Shown: piece after piece, positions 1 through 10,200 of the stretch
Position numbering within the stretch: the stretch's first letter is position 1
Layout of the letters: each line of letters starts with the position of its first letter
DNA from: Methanobacteriota archaeon
GTDB lineage: Archaea > Thermoplasmatota > Poseidoniia > Poseidoniales > Thalassarchaeaceae
Reading direction: 5' to 3'
NCBI GenBank assembly: GCA_002719615.1
Contig: PBHZ01000002.1
Coordinates: 48,118 to 112,117, forward strand
DNA length: 64,000 bases
Made by a program: the position numbers and the translations under genes
The notes under the pieces: generated by a model
What the model was told of the DNA's origin: nothing
Database searches by the model: none
What the model saw: the letters and a program-made list of their open reading frames with translations, nothing else

Positions 1-1
1 A

Positions 2-622
2 ATACGCTCCAATGGAGGTGTAGCAGACGCTTTCGGTGCAGATCTTAACAATCCTGAAGAAGTTTCAAAATTAATACCAAAGATTCATTCTGTCATGGGA
101 AATATTTCAGGTATTGTAAATAATGCATCTTTATTTTCGTACGATGATTTATTTTCAATAACTGAAGACTCTTGGAATAATCACATGAATATTAATGCAA
201 AATCTCCAATTTTACTTATTAGGGATTTTTACAGTTTGTACGATGGTAAGAATCAAGGTTCGGTAGTTAACATACTAGATCAAAAAATTGTAAATCCTAA
301 TCCTGATTATTTATCATATACGGCATCTAAATTCACTTTATTGGGTCTAACAGATACTTTGGCTAGAAGTTTGGCTCCTAAAGTACGAGTAAATGCAATC
401 GCTCCCGGTCATACGATTGCTAGTCCAGAACAATCCGATTCCGGTTTTTCTAAATCTCAATCTGAAACTCCCTTAGGGATTGGACCAAGTCCTGAAGATA
501 TCGCCGATTCAGTTTCTTATCTCATGCGGGCTAAATCCGTTACTGGACAAATAATATTTGTTGATTCTGGCGAGCGTTTTTTATCAAGGAAGAGAGATGT
601 TGTTTTTGAAACGGAGAGTTAA
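2..622 (+). CDS. FolM-like SDR oxidoreductase (pteridine reductase type), 5' end outside window
   Basis: Short-chain dehydrogenase cut by the window start; the open frame runs in from base 2, so the ATG at 95 is internal. About 206 residues are visible. The catalytic YxxxK is present (YTASK), followed by the cofactor-loop motif VRVNAIAPG and the C-terminal VTGQIIFVDSG. The segment before the Tyr reads NILDQK, with Asp where most SDRs have the catalytic Ser region; this and the TPLG(I/R)G stretch are, as I recall them, typical of the FolM/dihydromonapterin reductase-like SDRs that sit beside folB in alphaproteobacteria. The likely role is reduction of a dihydropterin in folate or pterin metabolism. 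Its stop is 2 nt before folB, so the two are surely co-transcribed. Substrate is inferred from family and neighbour; a generic SDR cannot be excluded. Confidence 0.8.
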   Translation: MRSNGGVADAFGADLNNPEEVSKLIPKIHSVMGNISGIVNNASLFSYDDLFSITEDSWNNHMNINAKSPILLIRDFYSLYDGKNQGSVVNILDQKIVNPNPDYLSYTASKFTLLGLTDTLARSLAPKVRVNAIAPGHTIASPEQSDSGFSKSQSETPLGIGPSPEDIADSVSYLMRAKSVTGQIIFVDSGERFLSRKRDVVFETES

Positions 623-624
623 AA

Positions 625-1020
625 ATGAACAGTTTCCAAAATATCTTTTTACAAAATTTTAGTGATAAAGAGATACACAGAACTATATTTCTAGAGTCAG
701 TAATACGTAAAATGGATATTGGGGTACATGATTATGAAATAGGTAAACCACAGAGGATAGAATTTAATATTTATGTAGTAGTAAAAAATGATAACAAAAT
801 ATTTCCAGATAACATTGAAGAGGTAGTGGATTATGAATATCTAATTGAGATAATAAACTCAAAAATTGAAAAAAGATTTTCTCTTTTAGAAACTCTAGCT
901 AATGAAATCTTAGAAGATGTTTTATCTCCCGTAAAAGCCATGGCCGCCACTGTGAATATCTCTAAACTGGATATTATTGATTCAGGTAAGATTGGTTGCT
1001 CAGTAAGTAGACTAAAATAA
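625..1020 (+). CDS. folB: Dihydroneopterin aldolase family protein
   Basis: A 131-aa FolB-type protein, which in folate synthesis cleaves 7,8-dihydroneopterin to 6-hydroxymethyl-dihydropterin and glycolaldehyde in the cytoplasm. Visible hallmarks: IGVHDYEIGKPQR (residues 32-44) with the substrate-binding Glu38, VVDYEYL near 67-73, FSLLETLANEI near 85-95, and a Lys at about 114 in NISKLD at the expected position of the catalytic lysine. It has roughly 18 extra N-terminal residues compared with bacterial FolB. It starts 2 nt after the SDR stop, with a purine-rich GGAGAG upstream. Many archaea use unrelated proteins for this step, so a bacterial-type FolB next to a FolM-like SDR suggests the pair was acquired together (inference). 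Confidence 0.88.
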   Translation: MNSFQNIFLQNFSDKEIHRTIFLESVIRKMDIGVHDYEIGKPQRIEFNIYVVVKNDNKIFPDNIEEVVDYEYLIEIINSKIEKRFSLLETLANEILEDVLSPVKAMAATVNISKLDIIDSGKIGCSVSRLK

Positions 1021-1041
1021 TTTTATTTATATTTTCTATGG

Positions 1042-1123
1042 TGCTGGGAGTGGGATTTGAACCCACGAAGGCCTTGCCACCGGAGCTTAAGTCCGGCCCC
1101 TTTGACCGCTCGGGTATCCCAGC
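1042..1123 (-). tRNA. tRNA-Leu (anticodon UAA)
   Basis: Read on the minus strand it folds as a class II tRNA: 7-bp acceptor stem (GCTGGGA with TCCCAGC), T8 A9, a D-arm, a 5-bp anticodon stem with loop CTTAAGC giving anticodon TAA, a long variable arm typical of Leu, a GTGGG/CCCAC T-stem and loop TTCGAAT. Discriminator A at 1042; CCA is encoded in the DNA at 1039-1041. It reads UUA codons. Confidence 0.95.
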
Positions 1124-1142
1124 AAGCCTATCGCCGAGGCTT
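1124..1142 (-). other. Leader hairpin abutting tRNA-Leu 5' end
   Basis: The arms at 1124-1129 and 1137-1142 are exact reverse complements (6 bp, 7-nt loop) and begin at the base next to the mature tRNA 5' end. A TATA-like TTAATTAT (1162-1169 on the complementary strand) could start a transcript with a leader of about 16-20 nt that forms this stem before RNase P cleavage. The promoter role is inferred. Confidence 0.4.
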
Positions 1143-1204
1143 CTTGCTTTCAATCGAACTGATAATTAACACCATATTACGATGCATACAGTGTACTAAC
1201 TTCC

Positions 1205-1218
1205 CGAACGTTTTAACA
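1205..1218 (+). promoter_or_regulatory. BRE/TATA-like promoter of the 981-aa surface protein
   Basis: CGAACG followed by TTTTAACA; the centre of the AT-rich octamer lies about 26 nt before the GTG at 1240. That spacing fits a leaderless transcript starting at or beside the start codon. Confidence 0.45.
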
Positions 1219-1239
1219 TTTTGAATACATCCGGGGGTC

Positions 1240-4185
1240 GTGGCAAATAGTCCTTCATTGGTTATAACTCTTAAAAGTGCTAAAATAGCACTTTTCCTAA
1301 CAATGTTACTTTTAGCGCCCGTTTATTCACCACTTAATTCAAATTTGGAAGAAAATAAGGCAGTAGCAGACACATCTTATGTATCAAAAAATACAAATTT
1401 GTATAGGCTATATTTTGCAGAACAAAATTCTAATGATTCTGGAGGAGGAGATGGAACAATAACAACCAAAGTTCCTGAGGATGGTGGACAGAAAACTGGA
1501 AGTGCTCTAGACAGCTCCATAGAATTTACAACACCAAAACTACGTTCTTCTATAGACTTTGAGACTCGCTCCTCGAGTGAACAGTCGAATTATTATGTTC
1601 CCTTGTATTTATTCATAAGGGCATCGGGCCCTAGTGGATCTAGTGTTGAATGGACCGTCACTCTGAAAGCCTCAGGTTCACAAATAGGTTCTGCAACATT
1701 TAGTGCTGATGCCTGCGTTTCCGGTCTAACAAGTAGTTGTGGTGACTTTGATTATGAAATATTTTCAATTGATGTCGGCTCAAGGGATGTATTTACTGTT
1801 TCCAAAGATCAAAGACTCGAAGTTATTGTTGATGCTTCGATGTCTGGATGCGATGGAGGGGGATTATTCTCATCATGTGAAGCTGAAGTTGCATGGAATG
1901 AAATCACTGGAGAAAATAGACATTCAAGTATAGAAGTGGATGCTAATGCTATTTCAGATAGTTTAATCATGGTACAAAGGGAAGGTTCTGAGTTAATCGA
2001 AGGGCCAGAACTAACTTGGTATCCTAATGATATAATTTCTGAGAGAACTATGCAATTTACCTTTGATGTTAAAAGTGCTTTTGGAAGAGATGACATCGCG
2101 GATGTAAAGCTTCTGATGCGAGATCCTGACGGAATTTACAGAATAGATAAAGATATAGATTCATTAGATGACGAAGATATTGAAGATACTTCATCTGGAA
2201 TATTTGGTAAATACTTGTGGACCTATCCAATCGGCCCTAATGGATTAATTTCTGGAGAATATTCAGTTGAACTTGAAATAACTGATATTCAAGGTCACAC
2301 AACTGTAATTGAGCATGAAACTATTCAAATGAAACAATGGGGTGTAGCTTTAAACCACAGATTTGATAGGTATGTAGAATTCATTGCTCCAGGAGAAACT
2401 ACTCCAATTCCACTACAATTAGTTCATCGAGGAGACTCGACAAAATCAATGGACGTAGAATTAAATGTTCAAACTTCATTGGGTAGTTCCTGGCAGATTG
2501 AATTTGATTCACCAGGAGGCTACACATTAGACCAAGGAGGAGACATTCTAAATCCTATTCTGTCATTAAGAGCCCCTGATGACTTGAGTCGAACCCCCGG
2601 GAAAATAAAAATTACTGCGCAGGCTGAAGCCTTGAACGATGAAGGGATTCTTACCGTAGTTCATTCAGATTTATTGGAATTAGAACTAGAAAAGATAGAT
2701 GTTTATCAACCTCCTGAGATATCTCTTTGGTCTGAAGAACATGATATCGCCATAGCGAATTCTACCAGAGGTGACTCAATAGATCCCAATATACCTAGGT
2801 ATGTCGAATACGGAGAATTTAATCCATTTATCCTCGAGGTTTTTAATACCGGTTTCGATGCCGACTCCTTCAGAATCGATATTTTGAAGCGTTCAAAGGC
2901 CATTTTCCAAGTATTTGATAATGATACCGGGAATAGAATTTTAGAAGATGAAGGTGATGGGACTTTTCATATTCCACTTTTAGAAAGACACTCGACTCAA
3001 ACTTTGAAATTTAGTGTAAAACCTTCAGATGACAGGGAAGATGAAGATATTGGACAAATCGAACTGGAAATAATTAGTGAAGGCAATGCTTCTTTACGTT
3101 CAACTATTTTATTCACAATTCAAAGAACATTTGGAATAAGGGCCGAAGTATCTCATGATTGCGATGGGACACCTCTTGGTCAAATAGAAGTTTCACTTTG
3201 CTCTTCAAATTCTGATAATCCAACCGTTGACTTAAGGGCTAGAATAACAAATACTATGGAGAACGATCAAACTTCAACTCAATGGAGAATACAAAATCCT
3301 GCCTCACTTGATAAAAATCTAGATATTAATCCAGTTTATGGTCAATGGCAGTTCACGGTCAAAGATAAGGATGGAGTATCTGTTCCAAGGGTCACATTAG
3401 GGCCCGATGATTACACTGAAGTTTTTGTTTCAATAACATTAACTGACCAAGTTGAAGCAGGAAATCATACCGTCTACCTAAGAATAATTGAAGATACAGA
3501 AGATCCTAATCCTCGATATTTTGATTTGCCGATGATTTTTGAAGTCGGCGAAGGAGATCCGGATTTAGAAATAGTACAAGTATCTCCGATTTCGAGATTC
3601 ATGCCAGGAGATTCCTATTCAATACAGATGAAAGTACGCAATGAAGCCAACACTCCAATTACCGTACTATTGGATTCTAGCGTCGAAGAAACAGGATGGA
3701 GCATAACAATAGAGGGAAAATCTGGATCTCCATTAATTGAATTGGATGCTTTTGATGAAGAAACATTTACTGTTGACTTGACAGTTCCAGAAGATGCGAA
3801 TAACGGAGACAGAATACCAATTTCTATTACTGCGTCGCCCTTAGATACAGAGCAAAGTTTTTCTGATGAGTTCACCGCAAAATTTGAACTCAATGCCGTT
3901 ATAGAAATTTCTTCAATTAGTGAAATAATAATTAACGAGATTACGCATCCGAGATTTTCAACAATGATTTTTGCTTTAGTCTCAATTTTAATCATTTTTG
4001 CAGGTGTACAAAGTCGTTTGAATAAGAGAAAATGGGCAGCTCAAATAGCATATTTAGAAATGATATCTGATGATGGTAAAAATGATTTATCAATCTCTCA
4101 AGAAGACAATATTCCATCTCCAATCCTAGCAGTGGAAGAAGAAATTCCTGATAAATATGACCAAGATGACATAGAACTCGTTTGA
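1240..4185 (+). CDS. Secreted, C-terminally anchored surface protein with Ig-like/NEW3-like repeats
   Basis: A 981-aa protein with an N-terminal hydrophobic segment (about residues 13-35) that acts as signal peptide or anchor, a long acidic ectodomain rich in beta-strand patterns, one C-terminal membrane helix (about 905-925, within FALVSILIIFAG) followed by the basic stop-transfer NKRKW, and a cytoplasmic tail of about 50 residues. Repeated stretches ending in phrases such as FTVDLTVPEDANNGDRI resemble the archaeal NEW3/CARDB type of Ig-like fold. Two cysteine-rich patches near 155-215 could form disulfides. The GTG start is supported by a TATA-like element about 26 nt upstream and a GGGGG just before it. 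I do not recognise a catalytic motif; a structural or adhesive surface role is likely. It lies upstream of the giant TSP3/transglutaminase-like gene on the same strand. Confidence 0.75.
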   Translation: MANSPSLVITLKSAKIALFLTMLLLAPVYSPLNSNLEENKAVADTSYVSKNTNLYRLYFAEQNSNDSGGGDGTITTKVPEDGGQKTGSALDSSIEFTTPKLRSSIDFETRSSSEQSNYYVPLYLFIRASGPSGSSVEWTVTLKASGSQIGSATFSADACVSGLTSSCGDFDYEIFSIDVGSRDVFTVSKDQRLEVIVDASMSGCDGGGLFSSCEAEVAWNEITGENRHSSIEVDANAISDSLIMVQREGSELIEGPELTWYPNDIISERTMQFTFDVKSAFGRDDIADVKLLMRDPDGIYRIDKDIDSLDDEDIEDTSSGIFGKYLWTYPIGPNGLISGEYSVELEITDIQGHTTVIEHETIQMKQWGVALNHRFDRYVEFIAPGETTPIPLQLVHRGDSTKSMDVELNVQTSLGSSWQIEFDSPGGYTLDQGGDILNPILSLRAPDDLSRTPGKIKITAQAEALNDEGILTVVHSDLLELELEKIDVYQPPEISLWSEEHDIAIANSTRGDSIDPNIPRYVEYGEFNPFILEVFNTGFDADSFRIDILKRSKAIFQVFDNDTGNRILEDEGDGTFHIPLLERHSTQTLKFSVKPSDDREDEDIGQIELEIISEGNASLRSTILFTIQRTFGIRAEVSHDCDGTPLGQIEVSLCSSNSDNPTVDLRARITNTMENDQTSTQWRIQNPASLDKNLDINPVYGQWQFTVKDKDGVSVPRVTLGPDDYTEVFVSITLTDQVEAGNHTVYLRIIEDTEDPNPRYFDLPMIFEVGEGDPDLEIVQVSPISRFMPGDSYSIQMKVRNEANTPITVLLDSSVEETGWSITIEGKSGSPLIELDAFDEETFTVDLTVPEDANNGDRIPISITASPLDTEQSFSDEFTAKFELNAVIEISSISEIIINEITHPRFSTMIFALVSILIIFAGVQSRLNKRKWAAQIAYLEMISDDGKNDLSISQEDNIPSPILAVEEEIPDKYDQDDIELV

Positions 4186-4204
4186 TTATTTTTGATATGT
4201 GTAT

Positions 4205-4218
4205 GAACTACGCTCCAT
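4205..4218 (+). promoter_or_regulatory. 14-base element shared with the upstream region of the other TSP3 gene
   Basis: The sequence GAACTACGCTCCAT occurs here, 45 nt before the ATG at 4264, and identically at 42320-42333, 51 nt before the ATG at 42385. Both genes encode TSP3-repeat surface proteins. It could be an operator or a 5'-UTR element; the function is unknown. Confidence 0.5.
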
Positions 4219-4263
4219 TCTTCTTAAGACCCTCATATATCGCCATTGTTTCAAGGTAGTTTC

Positions 4264-7200
4264 ATGGATGCTCTGTTTTCGAAACCTGATGGCGAAATAC
4301 AACTCAGAAAGAGTCGTTCAGCCGTATTATTCAGTATGATAATGCTGGGGGCATCTTTATCTGCATTAGAATTTGGTATTTGGGAAGCAATGGCAACTAC
4401 TGATCAAGATGGTGATGGGTTAAGTTATGGTCTTGAGTTTTTTATAAATACCCAACCTCAAGATTGGGATACCGATAATGATGGTTTACCTGATGGCTGG
4501 GAATGGCAATATGGGCTGGATCCATTGTCTTCTTCTGGAGATAATGGATCAACCGGAGACCCAGATATGGACTCATTGAATAATTTGAATGAATATTTAT
4601 ATTCTATACCTTCTAATTGGGATTTTTCTGGCACTCCTAATGTATTAGATAATGGAGTGTGGTGGAATGGTACTGTTCCAGTAAGTAATTGGGATGAAGA
4701 AAGTGCCATGCAACTACTTCAGGGCTCAGGAGGAGATGGTGCCGATGAAGATCCGAAGGGCAATATTTGTACAGATACCTTTGATAATGATCATGATGGA
4801 TTAGTAGATTCTTTCGATGATGATAATGATGGAGATGCAGATTGTAGTTCAGATGATGATGATGGAGACGGATTAATTGATGAGGACGTTAATGGTTGGG
4901 ATACAGATGGTGATGGCATACCTGATGGTTGGGAAGTGGCATACGGACTAGATCCAACTTCTAATTCAAATATGGATGGAACGTTTGGAGATCCTGATGG
5001 CGACGGACTGATAAATCTCTATGAATATGTCAATCCTGCATGGAATACAAGAAACGGGAGTACATTCCCGCCCACCCAGTATTTTAGACCAGGTCCTATT
5101 AACATGACCTTCACTACCTCTCCTTGTAATCCTGTTCTTGACTTAGGGCCAGGTGGATGTGAGATATTTACAGCCGAAGTAGATGGAATTACTCAGACTG
5201 ATCCTCAAAATAATGATACTGACGGAGATGGACTTAATGATTCATATGAGGCCTTAATCTTACTAACAGATCCAACCGAAGTTGATACTGATGGTGATGG
5301 CATATTCGATGGAATTGAAGTAAATGGCCTTTATGGATTCCCAGAACAACCTTCAGACCCAAGAGATAACAATACAGATGACGATCATTTGGATGATGGG
5401 GAAGAAGATGTTAATGGAAATGGTATTGTTGATGAGGGAGAAACAGATCCAACTAGGATAGAAGATGAAGGAGATATTGATAATGATGGATTACAAAACT
5501 GGGAAGAAAACCTTACTTGTACCTTTTGGAATGTCTCAGATTCGGACGGTGGAGGAATAAATGATGGAGATGAATTAGATTTCATGAGGAATACCAATCC
5601 TTGTATTTCAACAATAGATTTAGAATTTATTATATTAAATTGGGATTCTGATGTTAATTCCCTACAATTAAATTCTACTGAAAACATAAACCCAAATCCA
5701 ATCGATTGGAGACAGAATGATGTTCCTATGGCTTATTATGTATTATCATCTGGTAATTTGACAGGTTTTAGATTCTCCAGTGTCGTTGGAGATACTCTAA
5801 GGGGAATAGATACCGATGCACCATTAGGAGTCACGTCAATAATCATTACTAATGGTTCATGGTGTTGGAATGCTACAGCAGGAGCCGTTAATGATCCTCA
5901 TTGTGATGATGATTATCCAGATTTAGATTCTGACGGCTTAGCAGACTGGGAAGAATTAGAAGGTACTTGGGGATTTATTTCACGAATAAACATGACAGAT
6001 TCTGATGGTGATGGTGTCGATGATTTATCTGAAATCCAAAATTCCACTGATCCTTTGGAACCCTGTCATAATTTATTAGACACAGATGGTGATGGTTTGA
6101 ATAACTATTTCGAAAATAATACTGGTTGCAGATTATCTTTTGGTATATCTCCGGGTAACCTGACTCTAGATACTTACCTTACGCTCTGGAATCAATCAGA
6201 TTCGGATAATGGAGGGGTTTCTGATGGTCAAGAATATATAGATGGTACTAATCCACAGAATAATCCTGCTGATGATATTAATCCCACCGATACTGATGGT
6301 GATGGAATACCCGATACTATTGAACAAGATATTGGTACTGATTGGCTAGATCCTGATACTGACGGAGGGGGAATTCCAGACGGACAAGAATGTCCAGAAT
6401 CATTTTGGTCGAGTAATTGTGTAGATTCTAATACTGACCCATTCAATTCTTCCGACGATATCGTGTTCAATTCTTTATTTTTTACCGCTTCTAATTTATC
6501 CGATGGGGCAGATCCAAATCTGAAACATTATTGGAGATGGCACACTTATGATTCATACACTGGCGTTTCGTGGGGTGTTAATTCCTCTTTAATTGGAAAT
6601 AGTTTAATCCTTCCGCCATCAAATATTTCTCAAGGTATTTCCGATCCTGCTTTTTGGAATTCGTCTTCTGCAACCGATTGGGAAATACTATTTGATAGTG
6701 GATTAATGACTCCTGGAATTGAGTTAATTGCTCCTTATAATGTATTTGAATTTGATAGTTGGACAGAATTTACCGCTGGTTTAAATTACTCAAACTTTAC
6801 TAGAGATATAATCATTGATACTTCAAATATTGATTCATTATTCGTTTCTGCACCAGAGGTTATTTTTTCCGATAACATAAGAGAAAACTCCACAGTTTTC
6901 ACTGCTAGTAGTTATGCTACAGACTTACCAGAATCATATCTTTCAAACGCTGGGCAACTAGTGAACAATATTACTCAACAAGTAATTAATGACTCAGGTG
7001 CAGTATCTGCTTGGGATAAAATACTAGCTATACAAGATTTTATCATAAATGGAAATGATACAGTTACTTTCTTGAGAAATCACGATGGATCTTCGAGGCC
7101 AGTTGGTTTAGATACTGATAGCGACATTTCTCATTGGATTTTGAATTCCTCCTTTGAGGGGAGTTGTGATGAATTTACATCTCTATTTACTGTCATGTTG

Positions 7201-10200
7201 AGGCATGCAGGAATGCCTACCAGAAAGGTCACTGGATTTGCAGGTGGCGATTGGGACGGCAAGTCATTTAATGTGTATGGCAAAGATTTCACTTGGTGGT
7301 CTGAAGTACATCTGCAAACAAATCAAAACCAAGGAAATCTCGATATGGGCTGGATTCCATTTGAAGCATGTCCCAGTATGTCATTAGTCGAAGTAGAAAA
7401 TTTATCTTGGTATCCTGATTCAATAAAACGGGATCTTAGTGGTGATAATATTTCAGTTGAAGGAATTTTACAGTTTGTTGGCAATTCATCCGTCGCCCCG
7501 AATATTGATTTATCATTATACTTGATCTCTCCATCGGAAATCTCTAATATCCCTGGTTCAGCATCCTTAGATGAGTATTTAGTTGCAATAACTACTACTG
7601 ATGAAAATGGTTTATTTAATCTCTCAGGATTACCATCAGAAGTTATAAGTCCTGGTTATGGATCATTAGTAATTCAGACGTCCAAGAAAAATTATGTTGG
7701 TGACCAAGGAATAAGTTTTTCTTGGACGATAAATATCACGGATGATGTCAATATTACCATAATTGAACCATTGCCTGTAAACCAACCAATGTTAGGTGTA
7801 GGAGTAAATACTACTATATCTGGCCAAATGGCTTGGGAAAGTAATCCTAAAATAGACCCAACTCTGGTTGATAATTTAGAATTACAACTTAGCTATTCGA
7901 CCTCTCTCGATGGAGATGTAATTATTTCTTCTGAAATAGGTGCAGGAGGATATTTTGAATTTATTATTCCAATACAGGATAATGAACCTCTTGGTATAAT
8001 TACCGCAACCTTGGATTTCTTCGGCTGGCATCAAGATGATTTGAATAATTTATCTTCTCCATTGTATCATGCTAATCCGAAATCAATCACATTACCACTT
8101 AACATCACCCCATCCCCGAATATGTCCATATCCTTAGAGAGCAGTAATCTGAATAATTCAATCATTGATATTAACTCCTTTATTTACATGAATGGAACGG
8201 TACTGAGCCGAGGACTCAACCCAAGCGCAGTTAATGGTACATTGTCATTAGATATGCGCAGATCGGATTTAAATGGTCCTTATGTAAATTTAAAGAACTG
8301 GATTCTAAATTCTTCATCATGGATTGGAACTCCCGGAGATTTTGAGATTGAATGGTTTTTCAATGAATCTGAAGTACCAATACCTGCAGGTCCAGTAGAA
8401 GTTAAATTCCAATTTAATGCTGATAATTTATCTGCTACGGATCAAGAAACATTTACGGATATTTACGGGATTAGGAGTGAAATAAATTTTAATTATACAC
8501 TTTCTCCTGATATGAGAGGTGCTCCGATTGAAGTTGACGTACTATTAACAGATCATACGGGGACATCTCTTGCAAGCTTTTTTGGAGACTATAGTCTAGA
8601 TTTTGATGGTTCTCAAGTATGGAATCTTTCAGATCCTATTACTCCAAGATTATCAGTTGAGTGGACACCATCTTTAGATACTGTTCCCGGCGATTATTCA
8701 TGGGAACTATATTATAATGGCTCCACTTGGCTAAAACCTTCAAGTATTTCAGATCAAATAAGAATTAGAGGTAGGGCTAATGTTACTACAAACATCGGTT
8801 CTGAATGGTCTCAAGGAGGAGATTTGAGCAATCCTAATTGGATTAGTGGAGTTGCCAGAGATATCATCTTGGGAACAACTATTGTTGGCAATAATTCTTC
8901 TATTTCACTTACATTACAAGTCCCTTCGGGATTCCCCCCTTCTCCTGATGGTTTCCCTGCTGCACCAACAGTATATGACTTAGCATTTGGCTGGATAGAT
9001 GAACAAACAGGAACTTACAATCTATCCTTCGTAATGCCCGGAGACGTTCCTTCGGGAGTATATGATTTACGTATAGATCTAGATTTTTCTGCTAATCCTC
9101 CTGCTGGTGGAAGATATTATCAAGATAATTCGGTATTACTCGTAAATGCAGGAATACAGTCGAAATTTTTAGTTACCGCCAATGACTCATTTGCAATTGT
9201 TGTAGCAGGAGATAATATAGAATTAAATGCTACTATTAATGATATCGCAGATTTATCACGACTCTCAAACATAACTGTAGAATTGTATTTTGATTGGGGT
9301 GGACCATTGGAAAATTTATTGCAAGTTAGTCAATCCAATTCCGACGGTATTGTGTCTTTTAGTGCATTAATACCTTCAGATACTATTCCAGGCTATTATG
9401 AAGTAAGAATTTTCGCTCCAGATGATTTGACAGATAATTTAGATGATGAAAATGCAGGCCGTTGGTTGAATAACGAATCTTTTGTCAATCTTACCGTACA
9501 AGTACCAAGCACTATTCAGATAGATTCTATTCCCTCTGAAGTCACTGCATTACAGTTTTTCACTGTATCTGGTATGGTAATGGATTCAGTAGATAGTAAC
9601 AGAACTATACAAGGACCAGTGGATATTGAAATATTTTTCTTAGATGATCCAGACGAAATTTTAATTTCCGATTTCACTACAAATAATAATGGAAGCTTCA
9701 CTGTTTCAGTACCTACTGATGTTTCTGGAGACGGAATCTCTAGCGGGCTAAAGACGCTAATAGTAAGCGTAGTGAATGCATCTAGTCCTTTTTATCTAAC
9801 TGGGACGGGGGATGCCAGTATTTTAGTCCGTGGAATAACTAATTTTGTAGATACTATTCCTCTGATTAATACTGTTGTAGATAGAGGAAATTCAATATTA
9901 ATAGGTGCTACACTTATTGAATTTAGCGATAATAATAAGCCATTAAGTGATTTCACTGTTTCAGTTAAATTTCATGATACATGGTTAATCGAAAACGTAA
10001 CTGGAGAAGAAGGAAACGTTGACTTCATATTCACAATCCCCAATAATCATCCATTAGGAGTTGTAAATGTAACATTTTTCTTTAATGGATCTGGGACATT
10101 ACATTCAACTATTAAAACAATCAATACAATAACAATTCGTTCTCCGACATTCATAGAAATTTATCCTATACTTGCCAATCCTTTCCCGGGAGACTTTTTT

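Noticed and set aside
1039..1123. Possible integration (att) site at tRNA-Leu, and likewise at tRNA-Glu 61773-61850
   Set aside because: No integrase gene and no partial tRNA duplicate were seen in the window.
4399..6400. Repetitive GATGGTGATGG-type DNA, first suspected as a tandem DNA repeat or CRISPR-like array
   Set aside because: It is explained by coding for DxDGDG calcium-binding units; spacing and flanks vary and follow the protein frame. The same holds for 42385-48093.
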